Notes: generated from the letters alone by a model not told the origin. A stretch of DNA of 43,268 nt from Patescibacteria group bacterium (GCA_029982795.1 JARRBY010000003.1:1-43268), one strand, 5' to 3'. Numbered from the stretch's first letter, positions 17,660 to 27,809 are shown. Translations and numbers: made by a program.

Positions 17660-19870
17660 ATGAGTGCTAAAAATTATTTAAGAATTTTACAAGGAGGTAT
17701 TGTTTTATCACTTTTGGTAGTATTATTAGTGTTTCCTAGCTTATTATTTCCTTATATCAGCTCTAAACAATTGGTCTTTAATATTTTAATGGAACTTCTT
17801 TTAGCTGTCTGGTTAGTTTTTATTTGGAAGTATCCTTCTTATCGACCGAAATTAAATTTTTTAGTTTATAGTTTAAGTGCTTACCTATTGGTTATTTTTC
17901 TTTCTTCTATTTTTGGAGTTGATTTTAATTTAAGTTTCTGGGGAGACGTTGAAAGAATGTTAGGTTTTTTTCATATTTTACATTTCTTTATTTTCTTTAT
18001 TATTTTAATTTCTGTTTTCCGCCAAGAAAAAGACTGGCACTTTTTACTTAACTTTTCTCTTATGGTTGCTACGGTGGTTGCTTTAATAGGCCTATTGGGA
18101 GATAAACCCTATAGTACGATTGGTAATACAACTTATGTAAGTGGTTATATTATTTTTAATTTGTTTTTTGCTGCTATTTTGTTTTTTCGTAATCAGTCTG
18201 CTTGGCGCTATGCTTATTTAGTGCCTATTTTTCTTCTTTTATTACAATTTAAGGAAATGCGAACCTCTGGTGCTATTATTGGTTTAGGGATTAGTTTGTT
18301 AGTAGCTTTAGTTTTAATAGGTGTGTTGCATAAAAATAAGAGGCTTAAAATTACTTTATTTTCTTTCGTTGGTATTGCGATTTTAACCTTAATTTTTATC
18401 TTTTCTCAGCAACAAGCTACTTGGTTTCAAAATAGTTTTTTAAAAAACTTAACTAGTCAAAAGGCAACTTTTCAAACTCGTCTTTTATCTTGGCAGAGTG
18501 CGGCTAAAGCCTTTCCGGAACACCCGATACTCGGTACCGGTTTTGGTAACTATGCTATTATTTTTGATAAGTATTTTAATCCAGTTTTTTTTAATTATGA
18601 TAAAAATGAAACTTATTTTGATAGGGCGCATAATAATTTGATTGACATTGCTTCAACAACGGGAATTTTAGGGTTAATTTCCTATCTCGCTATATTTGTC
18701 TTTGTTGCTTACTATATTATAACTCTTTGGCGTCGTCAGGGTTGGCATATTGATAATAGTGCTCAAGGGCGAAAAAATCTGGAATTAGTTATATTAACAG
18801 CTCTATTTATTGCTTATTTTATTCAAAATTTAGCTGTTTTTGATTCGCTTGTTACTTATATGGGTTTAATGATGGCGCTTGGTTTAATTTATTATCTTTA
18901 TGAAAATAGCAAAGCAAATACTTTTCTAAATGAACCGGATAATAAAGAAAAAAAGGGGGAGGGCTGGTTTTTAACAGGAACTTTAATTTTGGCCTTAATT
19001 GTTATAAATCAATATAATTTAAAGCCTTGGCGCACTTTAGAAGGAGTTATTACGGGTTATACAAAATTAGTTTCGGGTGAAGTGATAGATGGCTTGGATG
19101 TTTTTCACGACAGTTTACAAGCTGGTCCACTTGATCGGGATGGACGTTCTTCTTTATTAAACTTAATTATATCAAATCCCATTATTCTCACTTCCTTTAC
19201 CGAAGAAAGGGCTAAAACTGAATTTTCTTATCTTGAATCACTGGCTTTAAAAAATTTAGAATATAATCCACAAGATAGTTTATTTCTTCTGCAAACTGCT
19301 CAATTATATGATTTAGGGGCGAGAGTTTTTGCTGAAGATGAGGAGTTAAAAAATAAGTATATTGATTTAGCCCTTAATTATGTGGAAAGAGCGATAGCTT
19401 CAAGTCCGGGACGTATTCCAATTTATTTTGTTAAAGCGCAAATTTTAAGTTTTAAAGGTGATAATGATGCCGCTTTAGAAATTTTAGAATATGCAGCGTC
19501 ATTAAATTCTGATTACGCTGATACTAATTGTCGTTTAGCGCCCTTATATAAAGAACTTGATCGGCAGAGTGATGCTCTTAACGCTTATTATAATTGCATT
19601 GATAATGGGGCAACTAGCAAATTAGGCGGAGTTAATTCTTTAATTGAAGCGGCTGAATTTTTAGTGGAAAATGAGGAGTATGAGCGCTCTATAGTAGTTT
19701 TAGAAAAATTAGTTGAAACTTATGACAGTGATCCTAACATGTGGTTTAATTTAGCTCAATTATATTTACTGGTAGAAAATGATGAAATAAAGGCTAGGGA
19801 AGCAGCTAATAAGGCTATAGTTTTAGACCCTAGTTTTGTAACGAAGACGGAAATGTTGTTTTCTGATTGA
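17660..19870 (+). CDS. O-antigen ligase/polymerase-like membrane protein with C-terminal TPR repeats
   Basis: Multi-TM; HPILGTGFGNYAIIF, RAHNNLIDIASTTGILGL (Wzy_C); TPR-like C-terminus. Confidence 0.88.
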   Translation: MSAKNYLRILQGGIVLSLLVVLLVFPSLLFPYISSKQLVFNILMELLLAVWLVFIWKYPSYRPKLNFLVYSLSAYLLVIFLSSIFGVDFNLSFWGDVERMLGFFHILHFFIFFIILISVFRQEKDWHFLLNFSLMVATVVALIGLLGDKPYSTIGNTTYVSGYIIFNLFFAAILFFRNQSAWRYAYLVPIFLLLLQFKEMRTSGAIIGLGISLLVALVLIGVLHKNKRLKITLFSFVGIAILTLIFIFSQQQATWFQNSFLKNLTSQKATFQTRLLSWQSAAKAFPEHPILGTGFGNYAIIFDKYFNPVFFNYDKNETYFDRAHNNLIDIASTTGILGLISYLAIFVFVAYYIITLWRRQGWHIDNSAQGRKNLELVILTALFIAYFIQNLAVFDSLVTYMGLMMALGLIYYLYENSKANTFLNEPDNKEKKGEGWFLTGTLILALIVINQYNLKPWRTLEGVITGYTKLVSGEVIDGLDVFHDSLQAGPLDRDGRSSLLNLIISNPIILTSFTEERAKTEFSYLESLALKNLEYNPQDSLFLLQTAQLYDLGARVFAEDEELKNKYIDLALNYVERAIASSPGRIPIYFVKAQILSFKGDNDAALEILEYAASLNSDYADTNCRLAPLYKELDRQSDALNAYYNCIDNGATSKLGGVNSLIEAAEFLVENEEYERSIVVLEKLVETYDSDPNMWFNLAQLYLLVENDEIKAREAANKAIVLDPSFVTKTEMLFSD

Positions 19871-19900
19871 TAATTATTTTTCTTCTTACTTTATAAATCA

Positions 19901-19929
19901 ATCCAACTTGAAAAAGTTGGATTTTTTTA
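19901..19929 (+). terminator. intrinsic terminator
   Basis: atccaactt / aagttggat then T-tract. Confidence 0.85.
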
Positions 19930-19997
19930 TAAAAAATAAAAACGTGCTATAATAAATAAATAAGAAATTTTTATTTATTAATTTTATAGTTTTATTT

Positions 19998-21011
19998 ATG
20001 CAAAAAATAAATATCGCAATAAACGGCTTTGGCCGTATTGGTCGCAGTGCTTTAAAAATAATTGTTGATTGCTTTCCCAACATAAATATAGTTGCCATTA
20101 ATGATTTAGCTGATGTAGAAATTTTAGCGCATTTGCTTCGCTTTGATTCGGTTTATGGTAATTATAACAAATCAGTCAGTTACAGTGATAACAAGTTAAT
20201 TGTTGATAAAAAGAAAATTCCGGTTTTTGCTAGCAAAGATCCAAGCCAGCTTCCGTGGCAGCAATTAAAAGTTGATGTGGTGCTTGAGTGTACCGGCGTA
20301 TTTCGTGATAAAGAAGCGCTTAGTTTGCACCTTAAAGCTGGCGCTAAGAAGGTGATTCTTTCCGCTCCCGCTAAAGGCAAGGGGGTGAAAATGATAGTTC
20401 TGGGCGTAAATGAGAAAAAAATCTTAAAGGGAGATGACTTAATTTCTTGCGCTTCTTGCACTACTAATTGTTTAGCGCCGGCAACAGAAATAATTAGACA
20501 AAAATTTGGTATTAAAAAAGCTTTAATGACTACAATTCATGCTTATACGGCTAATCAAAATATAGTTGATGGCCCCAGTAAAGATAAACGTCGTGCTCGT
20601 GCCGGGGCTTTGAATATAGTGCCAACAACTACAGGAGCAGCCATTGCTACCACTGAAGTTATTCCTCAATTAAAGAATAATTTTGATGGCATGTCGGTAC
20701 GTGTACCGGTGCCAGTTGGCTCTTTGGTTGATGCTGTTTATATTTTAAAGAAAAAGACAACGGTGGCTGAAGTTAATGAGGTGTTAACAAAGGCCGCCGC
20801 GGGAAAGTTAAAAGGAATTATGGCTGTTACTCATGAGGAAATTGTATCTTCTGATATAATTGGGAATACCAACAGTACCATTATTGACGCTGCTTCAACT
20901 AAGGTTTTAGGAGGTGATATGCTAAAACTTATCTCTTGGTATGATAATGAGTGGGGATACTCTAATCGTTTAGTAGAGCTTGCTCTTTTAACCGCTAAAT
21001 TTATTAAATAA
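19998..21011 (+). CDS. gap: glyceraldehyde-3-phosphate dehydrogenase
   Basis: INGFGRIGR, SCASCTTNCLAPA, SWYDNEWGYSNRL. Confidence 0.96.
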   Translation: MQKINIAINGFGRIGRSALKIIVDCFPNINIVAINDLADVEILAHLLRFDSVYGNYNKSVSYSDNKLIVDKKKIPVFASKDPSQLPWQQLKVDVVLECTGVFRDKEALSLHLKAGAKKVILSAPAKGKGVKMIVLGVNEKKILKGDDLISCASCTTNCLAPATEIIRQKFGIKKALMTTIHAYTANQNIVDGPSKDKRRARAGALNIVPTTTGAAIATTEVIPQLKNNFDGMSVRVPVPVGSLVDAVYILKKKTTVAEVNEVLTKAAAGKLKGIMAVTHEEIVSSDIIGNTNSTIIDAASTKVLGGDMLKLISWYDNEWGYSNRLVELALLTAKFIK

Positions 21012-21027
21012 TTAAAAGATAAAAAAT

Positions 21028-21765
21028 ATGATGTTAAAAAATAAAGTAGCGATAGTAACCGGTGCTGCTTCGGGAATTGGACGAGCAATTGCTGATTTAT
21101 TTGTTAGCGAAGGTGCTAAGGTGATCTACTCTGATATTCATAAGAACCTGACTGGTTTTAAAACAAGTGCAAAAAAGGCAATTTATGTACCTTGTGATGT
21201 TTCCAATCAGGCAGAAGTAAAGGCTTTGGTAGCAAAAGCCAAGGAGATTTATAAGGGTTTGGATATTATGGTTAATAATGCTGGTGTTGGTGGATCAGGG
21301 GGGATTTTAGAAGTTTCGGCTGATGATTTTGACAGAACTCTTAAAATTAATTTATATGGAGTTTTTTATGGTACTCAGATTGCAGCTCAAACTATGAAAG
21401 CTGCTAAAACAAAGGGTAATATTATTAATATTTCATCTATTTTAGGAACGGTTGGGATGGAACAATCCTTAGCTTATTGCACTTCCAAGGGTGGAGTTGA
21501 ACAATTAACAAGAGCGGCTGCCTTAGATTTAGCTACACTGGGTATTCGGGTTAATGCAATTGCTCCCGCTTTTATTAAAACAAAGATGACGGAAGGCATT
21601 TTACATGATAAAAAATTTAATCAGATGATAGTTAATAATACTCCGCTTGGTTATGTGGGCGAGCCGAAAGATATAGCAAATGCGGCCCTTTATTTAGCGA
21701 GCGATAAGGCAAAGTATATTACCGGTAGTACTCTGCGTGTTGATGGAGGTTGGACTATACACTAA
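21028..21765 (+). CDS. short-chain dehydrogenase/reductase
   Basis: VTGAASGIGRAIA, NNAGVGG, AYCTSKGG (YxxxK). Confidence 0.93.
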   Translation: MMLKNKVAIVTGAASGIGRAIADLFVSEGAKVIYSDIHKNLTGFKTSAKKAIYVPCDVSNQAEVKALVAKAKEIYKGLDIMVNNAGVGGSGGILEVSADDFDRTLKINLYGVFYGTQIAAQTMKAAKTKGNIINISSILGTVGMEQSLAYCTSKGGVEQLTRAAALDLATLGIRVNAIAPAFIKTKMTEGILHDKKFNQMIVNNTPLGYVGEPKDIANAALYLASDKAKYITGSTLRVDGGWTIH

Positions 21766-21766
21766 A

Positions 21767-22807
21767 ATGACAAATTTAGCGTTAATAAAAAAAATAGAAG
21801 AATCAGGGTTAACTGGTCGGGGTGGTGGTTCTTTTTCGGTTGCAAAAAAATGGCAATTAGTGAAAAAAAATTTAAAGGGTAATAATCCGGGATATATTAT
21901 TATAAATGGCGCTGAAGGTGAGCCGGAAGTAAAAAAAGATGGTTATTTATTAGCGCAAGAAACAGAATCAGTTATAGCCGGGGTTTATTATGCTTTTCTC
22001 TATTTAGGGAAAAAAAATGTTAAGGCAATTTATTTCTATTTAAATCCAATATATTTTAAAAAATATAGAGCAAGAATTGAAAAAGTATTAAAGAATAGTT
22101 TGTATAAAGAATTGGCAAAAAAAGTGATTTTTTATAAAAAATCGGAAGAGAGTGGTTATATTGGCGGGGAAGAGAGTGTGGTAATAAATATTATAAGCGG
22201 CAAAAAAGCTCAGCCAAACCAGAGACCGCCATTTCCAGTTGAAATTGGTTTATTTGAAAAACCAACTCTAATTAATAATGTTGAGACTTTTTATAATATC
22301 GCTTTAATTGCTACAGGTGTTTACGATAACAAACGGCTTTATACTTTAGCGGGAGCTTGTCGTCATAAAGGAGTGTATAATTTACCCGCTACTATGAGTA
22401 TCGCTGATGTTCTGCAGGCCACTGATAATTATCCCGATTTTCCTTTTTTTGTTATTGCCGGTGGTGGAGTTTGTGGAGAAGTTTTAGATGAAAATCAACT
22501 TTTAGCCGGGGTGGAAGGTTCGGGTTTGATTATGATTTTTGATCATCGTCAAACTGATTATGATAAGTTGCTTAATTATTGGTTACGATTTTATAAAAAC
22601 CAAAGTTGTGGTTTATGTACTCCTTGTCGTGAAGGTAGTTATCGTTTGCATGAATTAGCTAAGGAAAAAAAGATTAAGGAGGAAAAATTTATTGATCTTT
22701 TAGACAATTTAGAACAAAGTACTTTTTGTGCTCTAGGTTCTTCTTTAACCTATACGGTGAAAAGTTATTTAGAAAATATTTATTTTAAATATAAAAAATA
22801 TGACTGA
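21767..22807 (+). CDS. NuoF/HydB-like flavin iron-sulfur subunit, N- and C-terminally reduced
   Basis: GLTGRGGGSFSVAKKW, GGEESVV, PPFPVEIGLFEKPTLINNVETF, SCGLCTPCREG...C; ATG 21767 follows the SDR stop. Confidence 0.88.
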   Translation: MTNLALIKKIEESGLTGRGGGSFSVAKKWQLVKKNLKGNNPGYIIINGAEGEPEVKKDGYLLAQETESVIAGVYYAFLYLGKKNVKAIYFYLNPIYFKKYRARIEKVLKNSLYKELAKKVIFYKKSEESGYIGGEESVVINIISGKKAQPNQRPPFPVEIGLFEKPTLINNVETFYNIALIATGVYDNKRLYTLAGACRHKGVYNLPATMSIADVLQATDNYPDFPFFVIAGGGVCGEVLDENQLLAGVEGSGLIMIFDHRQTDYDKLLNYWLRFYKNQSCGLCTPCREGSYRLHELAKEKKIKEEKFIDLLDNLEQSTFCALGSSLTYTVKSYLENIYFKYKKYD

Positions 22808-23564
22808 AGAAAAAAATGAAATTACTGTTCAACCGGTTGATAAAAAAAAGGAATTACCCTCTTTTTTTAGCAGTTTAGAAAGGGCAACTAAATTATGGTG
22901 GAAACATTTAAAAAAAATTGTTTTAATTTATTTAGAAGGGCTTAAATTAGCCTTAATTCCTTTACTTATTTTGCTTTCAATAATAGTTTTGGATTTTAAT
23001 TTATTTAGTGAGCGGTTTTCTTTAGCTTGGCTTGATTTAGTTTTATTTGTGGCCTCTTTTCTATTAACCTTTTACTTTTTTTCACGAGCGGAGATTGCTA
23101 TTTTCCTTTTTATAAAAAATGGTTTTAAAGGTGAAGCCAAAACTTTGTTTAAAAAAACACGTCCTTTATTTTGGCCCTATTTTTGGCTGGGTTTATTAAC
23201 CTTTATTTTAATTTTTTTATGGAGCCTGCTTTTAATTATTCCCGGTTTAATATTTAGCGCTTATTATGTTTTAGCGGTGTATGCTTTTTTCAGTGAAGGA
23301 AAAAAAGGTTGGTCGGCTATTTCGCGAAGCAAATTTTTAGTAAATGGTTATTTTTGGCCCATATTTGGACGTTTCCTTTTTTTCTTCATTTTAGCTTATT
23401 TGTTTGGTAGTATTATTGACATCCCTCAATCAGTTTTAACTGAAGATAGTGTGATGTTTAAAACTTGGGATTTGATTGAACAAGTTATTATTACTTTAGT
23501 GATTCCTATTTTCATTATTTTCTTTTACGACGTTTATGATTTCTTAGCTAAGAGCAAAAAATAA
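22800..23564 (+). CDS. multipass membrane protein of unknown function within the hydrogenase cluster
   Basis: Start overlaps the nuoF-like stop by 8 nt; several TM segments. Confidence 0.8.
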   Translation: MTEEKNEITVQPVDKKKELPSFFSSLERATKLWWKHLKKIVLIYLEGLKLALIPLLILLSIIVLDFNLFSERFSLAWLDLVLFVASFLLTFYFFSRAEIAIFLFIKNGFKGEAKTLFKKTRPLFWPYFWLGLLTFILIFLWSLLLIIPGLIFSAYYVLAVYAFFSEGKKGWSAISRSKFLVNGYFWPIFGRFLFFFILAYLFGSIIDIPQSVLTEDSVMFKTWDLIEQVIITLVIPIFIIFFYDVYDFLAKSKK

Positions 23565-23568
23565 GAAC

Positions 23569-25266
23569 ATGCAGGTAATTATTGATAAAAAAAAGATAGA
23601 GGCCAAAAAAAATGAAACTATTTTGGCGGTTGCACAGAGAGTTGGGATAGATATTCCTTATCTTTCATTTAATCCCGAACTTAGAGGTAAAGGGGGTGAT
23701 AGAGTGGCTTTGGTTGAAGTAAAAGGTGAAAGTAAGTTAATGTCGGCGGAAACTACAAAAGTGCGCGAAGGAATGATAATTTTTACCAATTCAAGTAAAG
23801 TACAGCGTTTTCGTCGTTTAAATTTAGAATTAATTTTTGCGTCTCATATTGAAAAATGCGCTGATTGCACTTTGCGTTTTAATTGTCGTCTTTTGGAATT
23901 AGCGCGTCTTCAGCAAATAAAAATTAGTGAGTTTTCTGATCGAAAAGCTTTGCGTAAAACCTATCGCTTTTCTACTGCGGTTGAAATTGATGGAACGCAA
24001 TGCATTGATTGTGGTAACTGTATTGAAGCTTGCGCTTTGCAGGGAATTAATTTTCTCCAATTTACAGGTAAAGGTTATCAGCAAGAGTTAAAGCCAACAA
24101 ATGATAAAAGTAGAGTTTGTATTCATTGTGGGCAATGTACTAATGTTTGTCCGGTAGCGGCCGCTCAAGAACAGCTGGAGTGGCCACAGGTGGAAAAGGT
24201 TTTAGCTGATAAAACTAAGATAGTGGTGGCGCAATTTGCTCCCGCCGCTCGCGTTTCTATTGGTGAAGAGTTTGGAATGAAACAAGGAACTGATTGTACT
24301 AAAAAAATAAATACCGCCCTTAAAGAATTGGGCTTTGCTTATAGTTTTGATATTAATTTTGGGGCCGATATTACAACGATGATTGAGGCTGAAGAATTAT
24401 TGCAACGTTTAAAAAACAAAAAGAATTTACCCCTTTTTACTTCTTGTTGTCCGGCTTGGGTTACTTATGCTGAATCATATTATCCTGAATTACTCCCCCA
24501 TCTTACCACCGCTCGCTCTCCTCATATTCATAGTGCGGGGGCAATTAAGACCTATTTTGCAAAGAAAAAAGGGTTAGATAGACGGCAAATTAAGGTTGTG
24601 TCTATAGTCCCTTGTACAGCTAAAAAGCAGGAAGCTGTAAGAACTGAATTATATTATCAAAAAGAACCGCTAGTTGATTATGTCTTGACTGTTCGTGAAT
24701 TTGCTTTTATGCTAAAAAAGCGACAAATTGACTTGGCTCGATTGAAAGAAAGTGAAACTGAACCTTTATTTAATGATGGTTCGGGGGCGGCGGCTATTTA
24801 TGGTGCTTCCGGCGGTGTAATGGAATCGGCTTTGCGGACGGCTCTTTTTTTAAACAGTACCAAAGAAAAAAAGATTTCTAATGATTTTCGCTTAGATTTT
24901 AAAGAATTGCGACTTAATAAAAATATTAAGGAAGCGGAAATAATGTTGGGAAAACGAAAATTGCGACTGGCCGTTATTAATGGAATTGCCAATTTTCATT
25001 ATATTTTACCCCATTTAAATAAATATCATTATATTGAAGTGATGGCTTGTCCGGGGGGATGTTTAGGTGGAGGAGGACAGCCTCTTCCTAATACTAAAGA
25101 AATCAAAGAAGCTCGAAGAAAAGCATTATACCAAATTGATAAAGATAAAAAAATCAGACGAGCTCATGAAAATAAAGCTATGTTAACTTATTATAATTGG
25201 GTTAAAACGAATAAATTAGAAGCTAAACTATTACATACAAAGTATTTTTCTCGAAAAAGAACTTAA
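23569..25266 (+). CDS. hydA: [FeFe]-hydrogenase catalytic subunit (group A-like)
   Basis: H-cluster motifs TSCCPAWV, VPCTAKKQE, EVMACPGGCLGGGGQP; two [4Fe-4S] CxxCxxCxxxC; His-Cys3 HIEKCADCTLRFNC. Confidence 0.93.
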   Translation: MQVIIDKKKIEAKKNETILAVAQRVGIDIPYLSFNPELRGKGGDRVALVEVKGESKLMSAETTKVREGMIIFTNSSKVQRFRRLNLELIFASHIEKCADCTLRFNCRLLELARLQQIKISEFSDRKALRKTYRFSTAVEIDGTQCIDCGNCIEACALQGINFLQFTGKGYQQELKPTNDKSRVCIHCGQCTNVCPVAAAQEQLEWPQVEKVLADKTKIVVAQFAPAARVSIGEEFGMKQGTDCTKKINTALKELGFAYSFDINFGADITTMIEAEELLQRLKNKKNLPLFTSCCPAWVTYAESYYPELLPHLTTARSPHIHSAGAIKTYFAKKKGLDRRQIKVVSIVPCTAKKQEAVRTELYYQKEPLVDYVLTVREFAFMLKKRQIDLARLKESETEPLFNDGSGAAAIYGASGGVMESALRTALFLNSTKEKKISNDFRLDFKELRLNKNIKEAEIMLGKRKLRLAVINGIANFHYILPHLNKYHYIEVMACPGGCLGGGGQPLPNTKEIKEARRKALYQIDKDKKIRRAHENKAMLTYYNWVKTNKLEAKLLHTKYFSRKRT

Positions 25267-25271
25267 TTATT

Positions 25272-26711
25272 ATGAAAATTCCGGATTTTGTTATGACGAC
25301 AACAACTAAAATTAAAGCCGCTGGTTTTAAGGCTTTTATAGTAGGTGGTTGTGTTCGAGATTTTTTAATGAATAAAGAGCCTCAGGATTGGGATATAACA
25401 ACTAATGCTAAACCAGAAGAAATTGTTTCTCTTTTTCCCGAAGCTAAATATAATAATTCTTTTGGTACGGTTTTGTTACCTATTCGTGATCGTGAAGAAA
25501 AAATTATTACTGTTTTAGAAATTACAACCTATCGTAGTGAAGCGACCTATACTGATCGTCGCCATCCTGATAAGGTGGAATTTGAAAAGGAATTAGATAA
25601 AGATTTATCACGACGTGATTTTACTATTAATGCGTTAGCAATTGATCCTGCTAATCCTGATTTAATAGTTGACTTATTTGGTGGCCGTAAAGATATTAAG
25701 TTAAAAATAATCAGAGCAATCGGTGAACCGACCGATCGTTTTAAAGAAGATGCTTTAAGAATGTTACGAGCGGTGCGATTTGCGACTCAACTTGATTTTA
25801 CCTTAGAACCAAAAACAGAAAGAGCGATTATTAAATTAGCCGGTAGTCTTAAATTTGTTTCCAATGAAAGAATTAGGGATGAGTTTATAAAAATACTTGC
25901 TTCTGAAAGACCGGCGAAAGGCATAGAACTACTGCATAAAACTAAACTTCTGCAATATATTGTTCCAGAATTAGAGCAGGGAGTTAATGTAAAGCAAGAT
26001 AGACACCATATTTATCCGGTTTTTAAACATAACTTGTTAGCTTTAAAATACTGTCCTAGTAAAGATTGGCAAGTTCGTTTAGCCGCTCTTTTACACGATG
26101 TTGCTAAACCAAAAACAAGAAAAATTATAAAAAATATAGCAACTTTTTATAATCATGAATATTTGGGGGCAAAAATGGTTAATCGAATTATGACGAGGCT
26201 TAAATTTAGTAATGAAGATAGAGATAGAGTGGTTAATTTGGTAAAAAACCACATGTTCTATTATAATGTTGGTGAAGTAACGGCCGCTTCAGTGCGACGT
26301 TTAATTGCTAAAGTCGGTCGAGAAAACTTAGCTGATTTAATTGATTTACGAGTAGCTGATCGTTTGGGTTCCGGAACTCCCAAGGCGATGCCTTATAAAT
26401 TAAGACATTTGCAATATATGATGGAAAAAGTACAACATGATCCGATATCAGCAAAAATGTTAAAGGTAAATGGAAATACTTTAATGACTGCTTTAAAATT
26501 AGCACCGGGACCAAAAATAGGGGCTATTTTAGATGTTTTGTTAAGTGAAGTAATAGAAGACCCGAGTTTAAATGAAGAAGATAAACTTTTAGCAAGAGCA
26601 AAAAAATTAAATGAGCTTCAATTAGAGGAGTTACGCCGGAAAGCAAAGACGGTGATTGCTGAAAAAAGACAAGAAGAAGATAAAAATATTAAAAAACAAT
26701 TTAAAATTTAA
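25272..26711 (+). CDS. cca: CCA-adding tRNA nucleotidyltransferase / poly(A) polymerase family with HD domain
   Basis: FIVGGCVRDFLMNKEPQDWDITTNAKPEE; RRDFTINALA; HD motif LLHDVAKP. Confidence 0.93.
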   Translation: MKIPDFVMTTTTKIKAAGFKAFIVGGCVRDFLMNKEPQDWDITTNAKPEEIVSLFPEAKYNNSFGTVLLPIRDREEKIITVLEITTYRSEATYTDRRHPDKVEFEKELDKDLSRRDFTINALAIDPANPDLIVDLFGGRKDIKLKIIRAIGEPTDRFKEDALRMLRAVRFATQLDFTLEPKTERAIIKLAGSLKFVSNERIRDEFIKILASERPAKGIELLHKTKLLQYIVPELEQGVNVKQDRHHIYPVFKHNLLALKYCPSKDWQVRLAALLHDVAKPKTRKIIKNIATFYNHEYLGAKMVNRIMTRLKFSNEDRDRVVNLVKNHMFYYNVGEVTAASVRRLIAKVGRENLADLIDLRVADRLGSGTPKAMPYKLRHLQYMMEKVQHDPISAKMLKVNGNTLMTALKLAPGPKIGAILDVLLSEVIEDPSLNEEDKLLARAKKLNELQLEELRRKAKTVIAEKRQEEDKNIKKQFKI

Positions 26712-26722
26712 TTATAGATATT

Positions 26723-27385
26723 ATGTTAAAAAAAATAGGATTAATTATATCTTTAGTTTCAATCACGCTACTTTTAAGTGCTTGTACAACCGAGAAGGAA
26801 ACAACAACTGGTGCGGTAAACAATAATTTAATTATTAATCAAAATATAAATAATAATATGAATAATAACAGAACCCTTGATGGTCAAGTGGATTTAGCGT
26901 CAGAATACAAAGCAGCGCTTATAAAAACTAATTTAGGTGACATTAAAGTAGAGTTTTATGCGGAAGAGTCGCCGTTAACTGTTAATAATTTTCTTAATTT
27001 AGCTAAAGATGGTTTTTATGATAATACTAAATTTCATCGTGTTATTAAGGATTTTATGATACAAGGTGGTGATCCTAATAGTCGGGGAGATAATTATATG
27101 ATCTATGGTACCGGTGGTCCGGGCTATACTTTTAAGGATGAAATTAATAATCATAAATTAGTAGCCGGTAGTTTAGCGATGGCTAATTCGGGGGCAAATA
27201 CCAATGGTTCCCAATTTTTTATTGTTACTCTTGATAGCACTCCTTGGCTTGATGGTAAGCATACTAATTTTGGTCAAGTTGTAGCGGGAATGGATGTAGT
27301 TATGAAAATAGAAGGAGTAACAACCGGGGAACGTGATATTCCTTTAGAACCGGTTGTAATAAATACAATAGAACTGTTACAATAA
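26723..27385 (+). CDS. cyclophilin-type peptidyl-prolyl isomerase lipoprotein
   Basis: Lipobox LLLSAC; FHRVIKDFMIQGGDP, NGSQFFIVT; Asn-rich linker. Confidence 0.93.
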   Translation: MLKKIGLIISLVSITLLLSACTTEKETTTGAVNNNLIINQNINNNMNNNRTLDGQVDLASEYKAALIKTNLGDIKVEFYAEESPLTVNNFLNLAKDGFYDNTKFHRVIKDFMIQGGDPNSRGDNYMIYGTGGPGYTFKDEINNHKLVAGSLAMANSGANTNGSQFFIVTLDSTPWLDGKHTNFGQVVAGMDVVMKIEGVTTGERDIPLEPVVINTIELLQ

Positions 27386-27389
27386 AAAG

Positions 27390-27809
27390 ATGCCTAAAAT
27401 AGATAAAAAAATTAGAGCTTTAGCGGTTGTTATTATTAAACATAATAATCGTATTTTAGTATCACCGCTTTATGATAGAGAAAAAGATTGGCATTTCTTT
27501 CGCCTTTTAGGGGGAGGAATTGAGTTTGGAGAAAGAGCACAAGAAGCTTTAGAGCGTGAAATTAAAGAAGAGTTAGATAAAGAAATTGTAAATATTTCAC
27601 TTGTAGAAGTAAGTGAAAATATATTTCAGTATCAGGGGAAAAAGGGACATGAAATTTGTTTTATTTATCAGGCTGATTTTAAAAATAAGGCAGATTACAA
27701 TATAGAAGAATTTTCAATTTTAGATCAAGCTGATCGAAAAGCAATTTGGGTGGAATTAAATGAGGAAAATAGAAAAAAAATTACACCAATAATAAATAAA
27801 AAATATTAA
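27390..27809 (+). CDS. NUDIX hydrolase
   Basis: GGGIEFGERAQEALEREIKEELDKE Nudix box. Confidence 0.9.
   Translation: MPKIDKKIRALAVVIIKHNNRILVSPLYDREKDWHFFRLLGGGIEFGERAQEALEREIKEELDKEIVNISLVEVSENIFQYQGKKGHEICFIYQADFKNKADYNIEEFSILDQADRKAIWVELNEENRKKITPIINKKY

Noticed and set aside
20180-21088. Minus-strand ORFs 20180-20461 and 20831-21088
   Set aside because: Antisense to GAPDH with clear coding signal.
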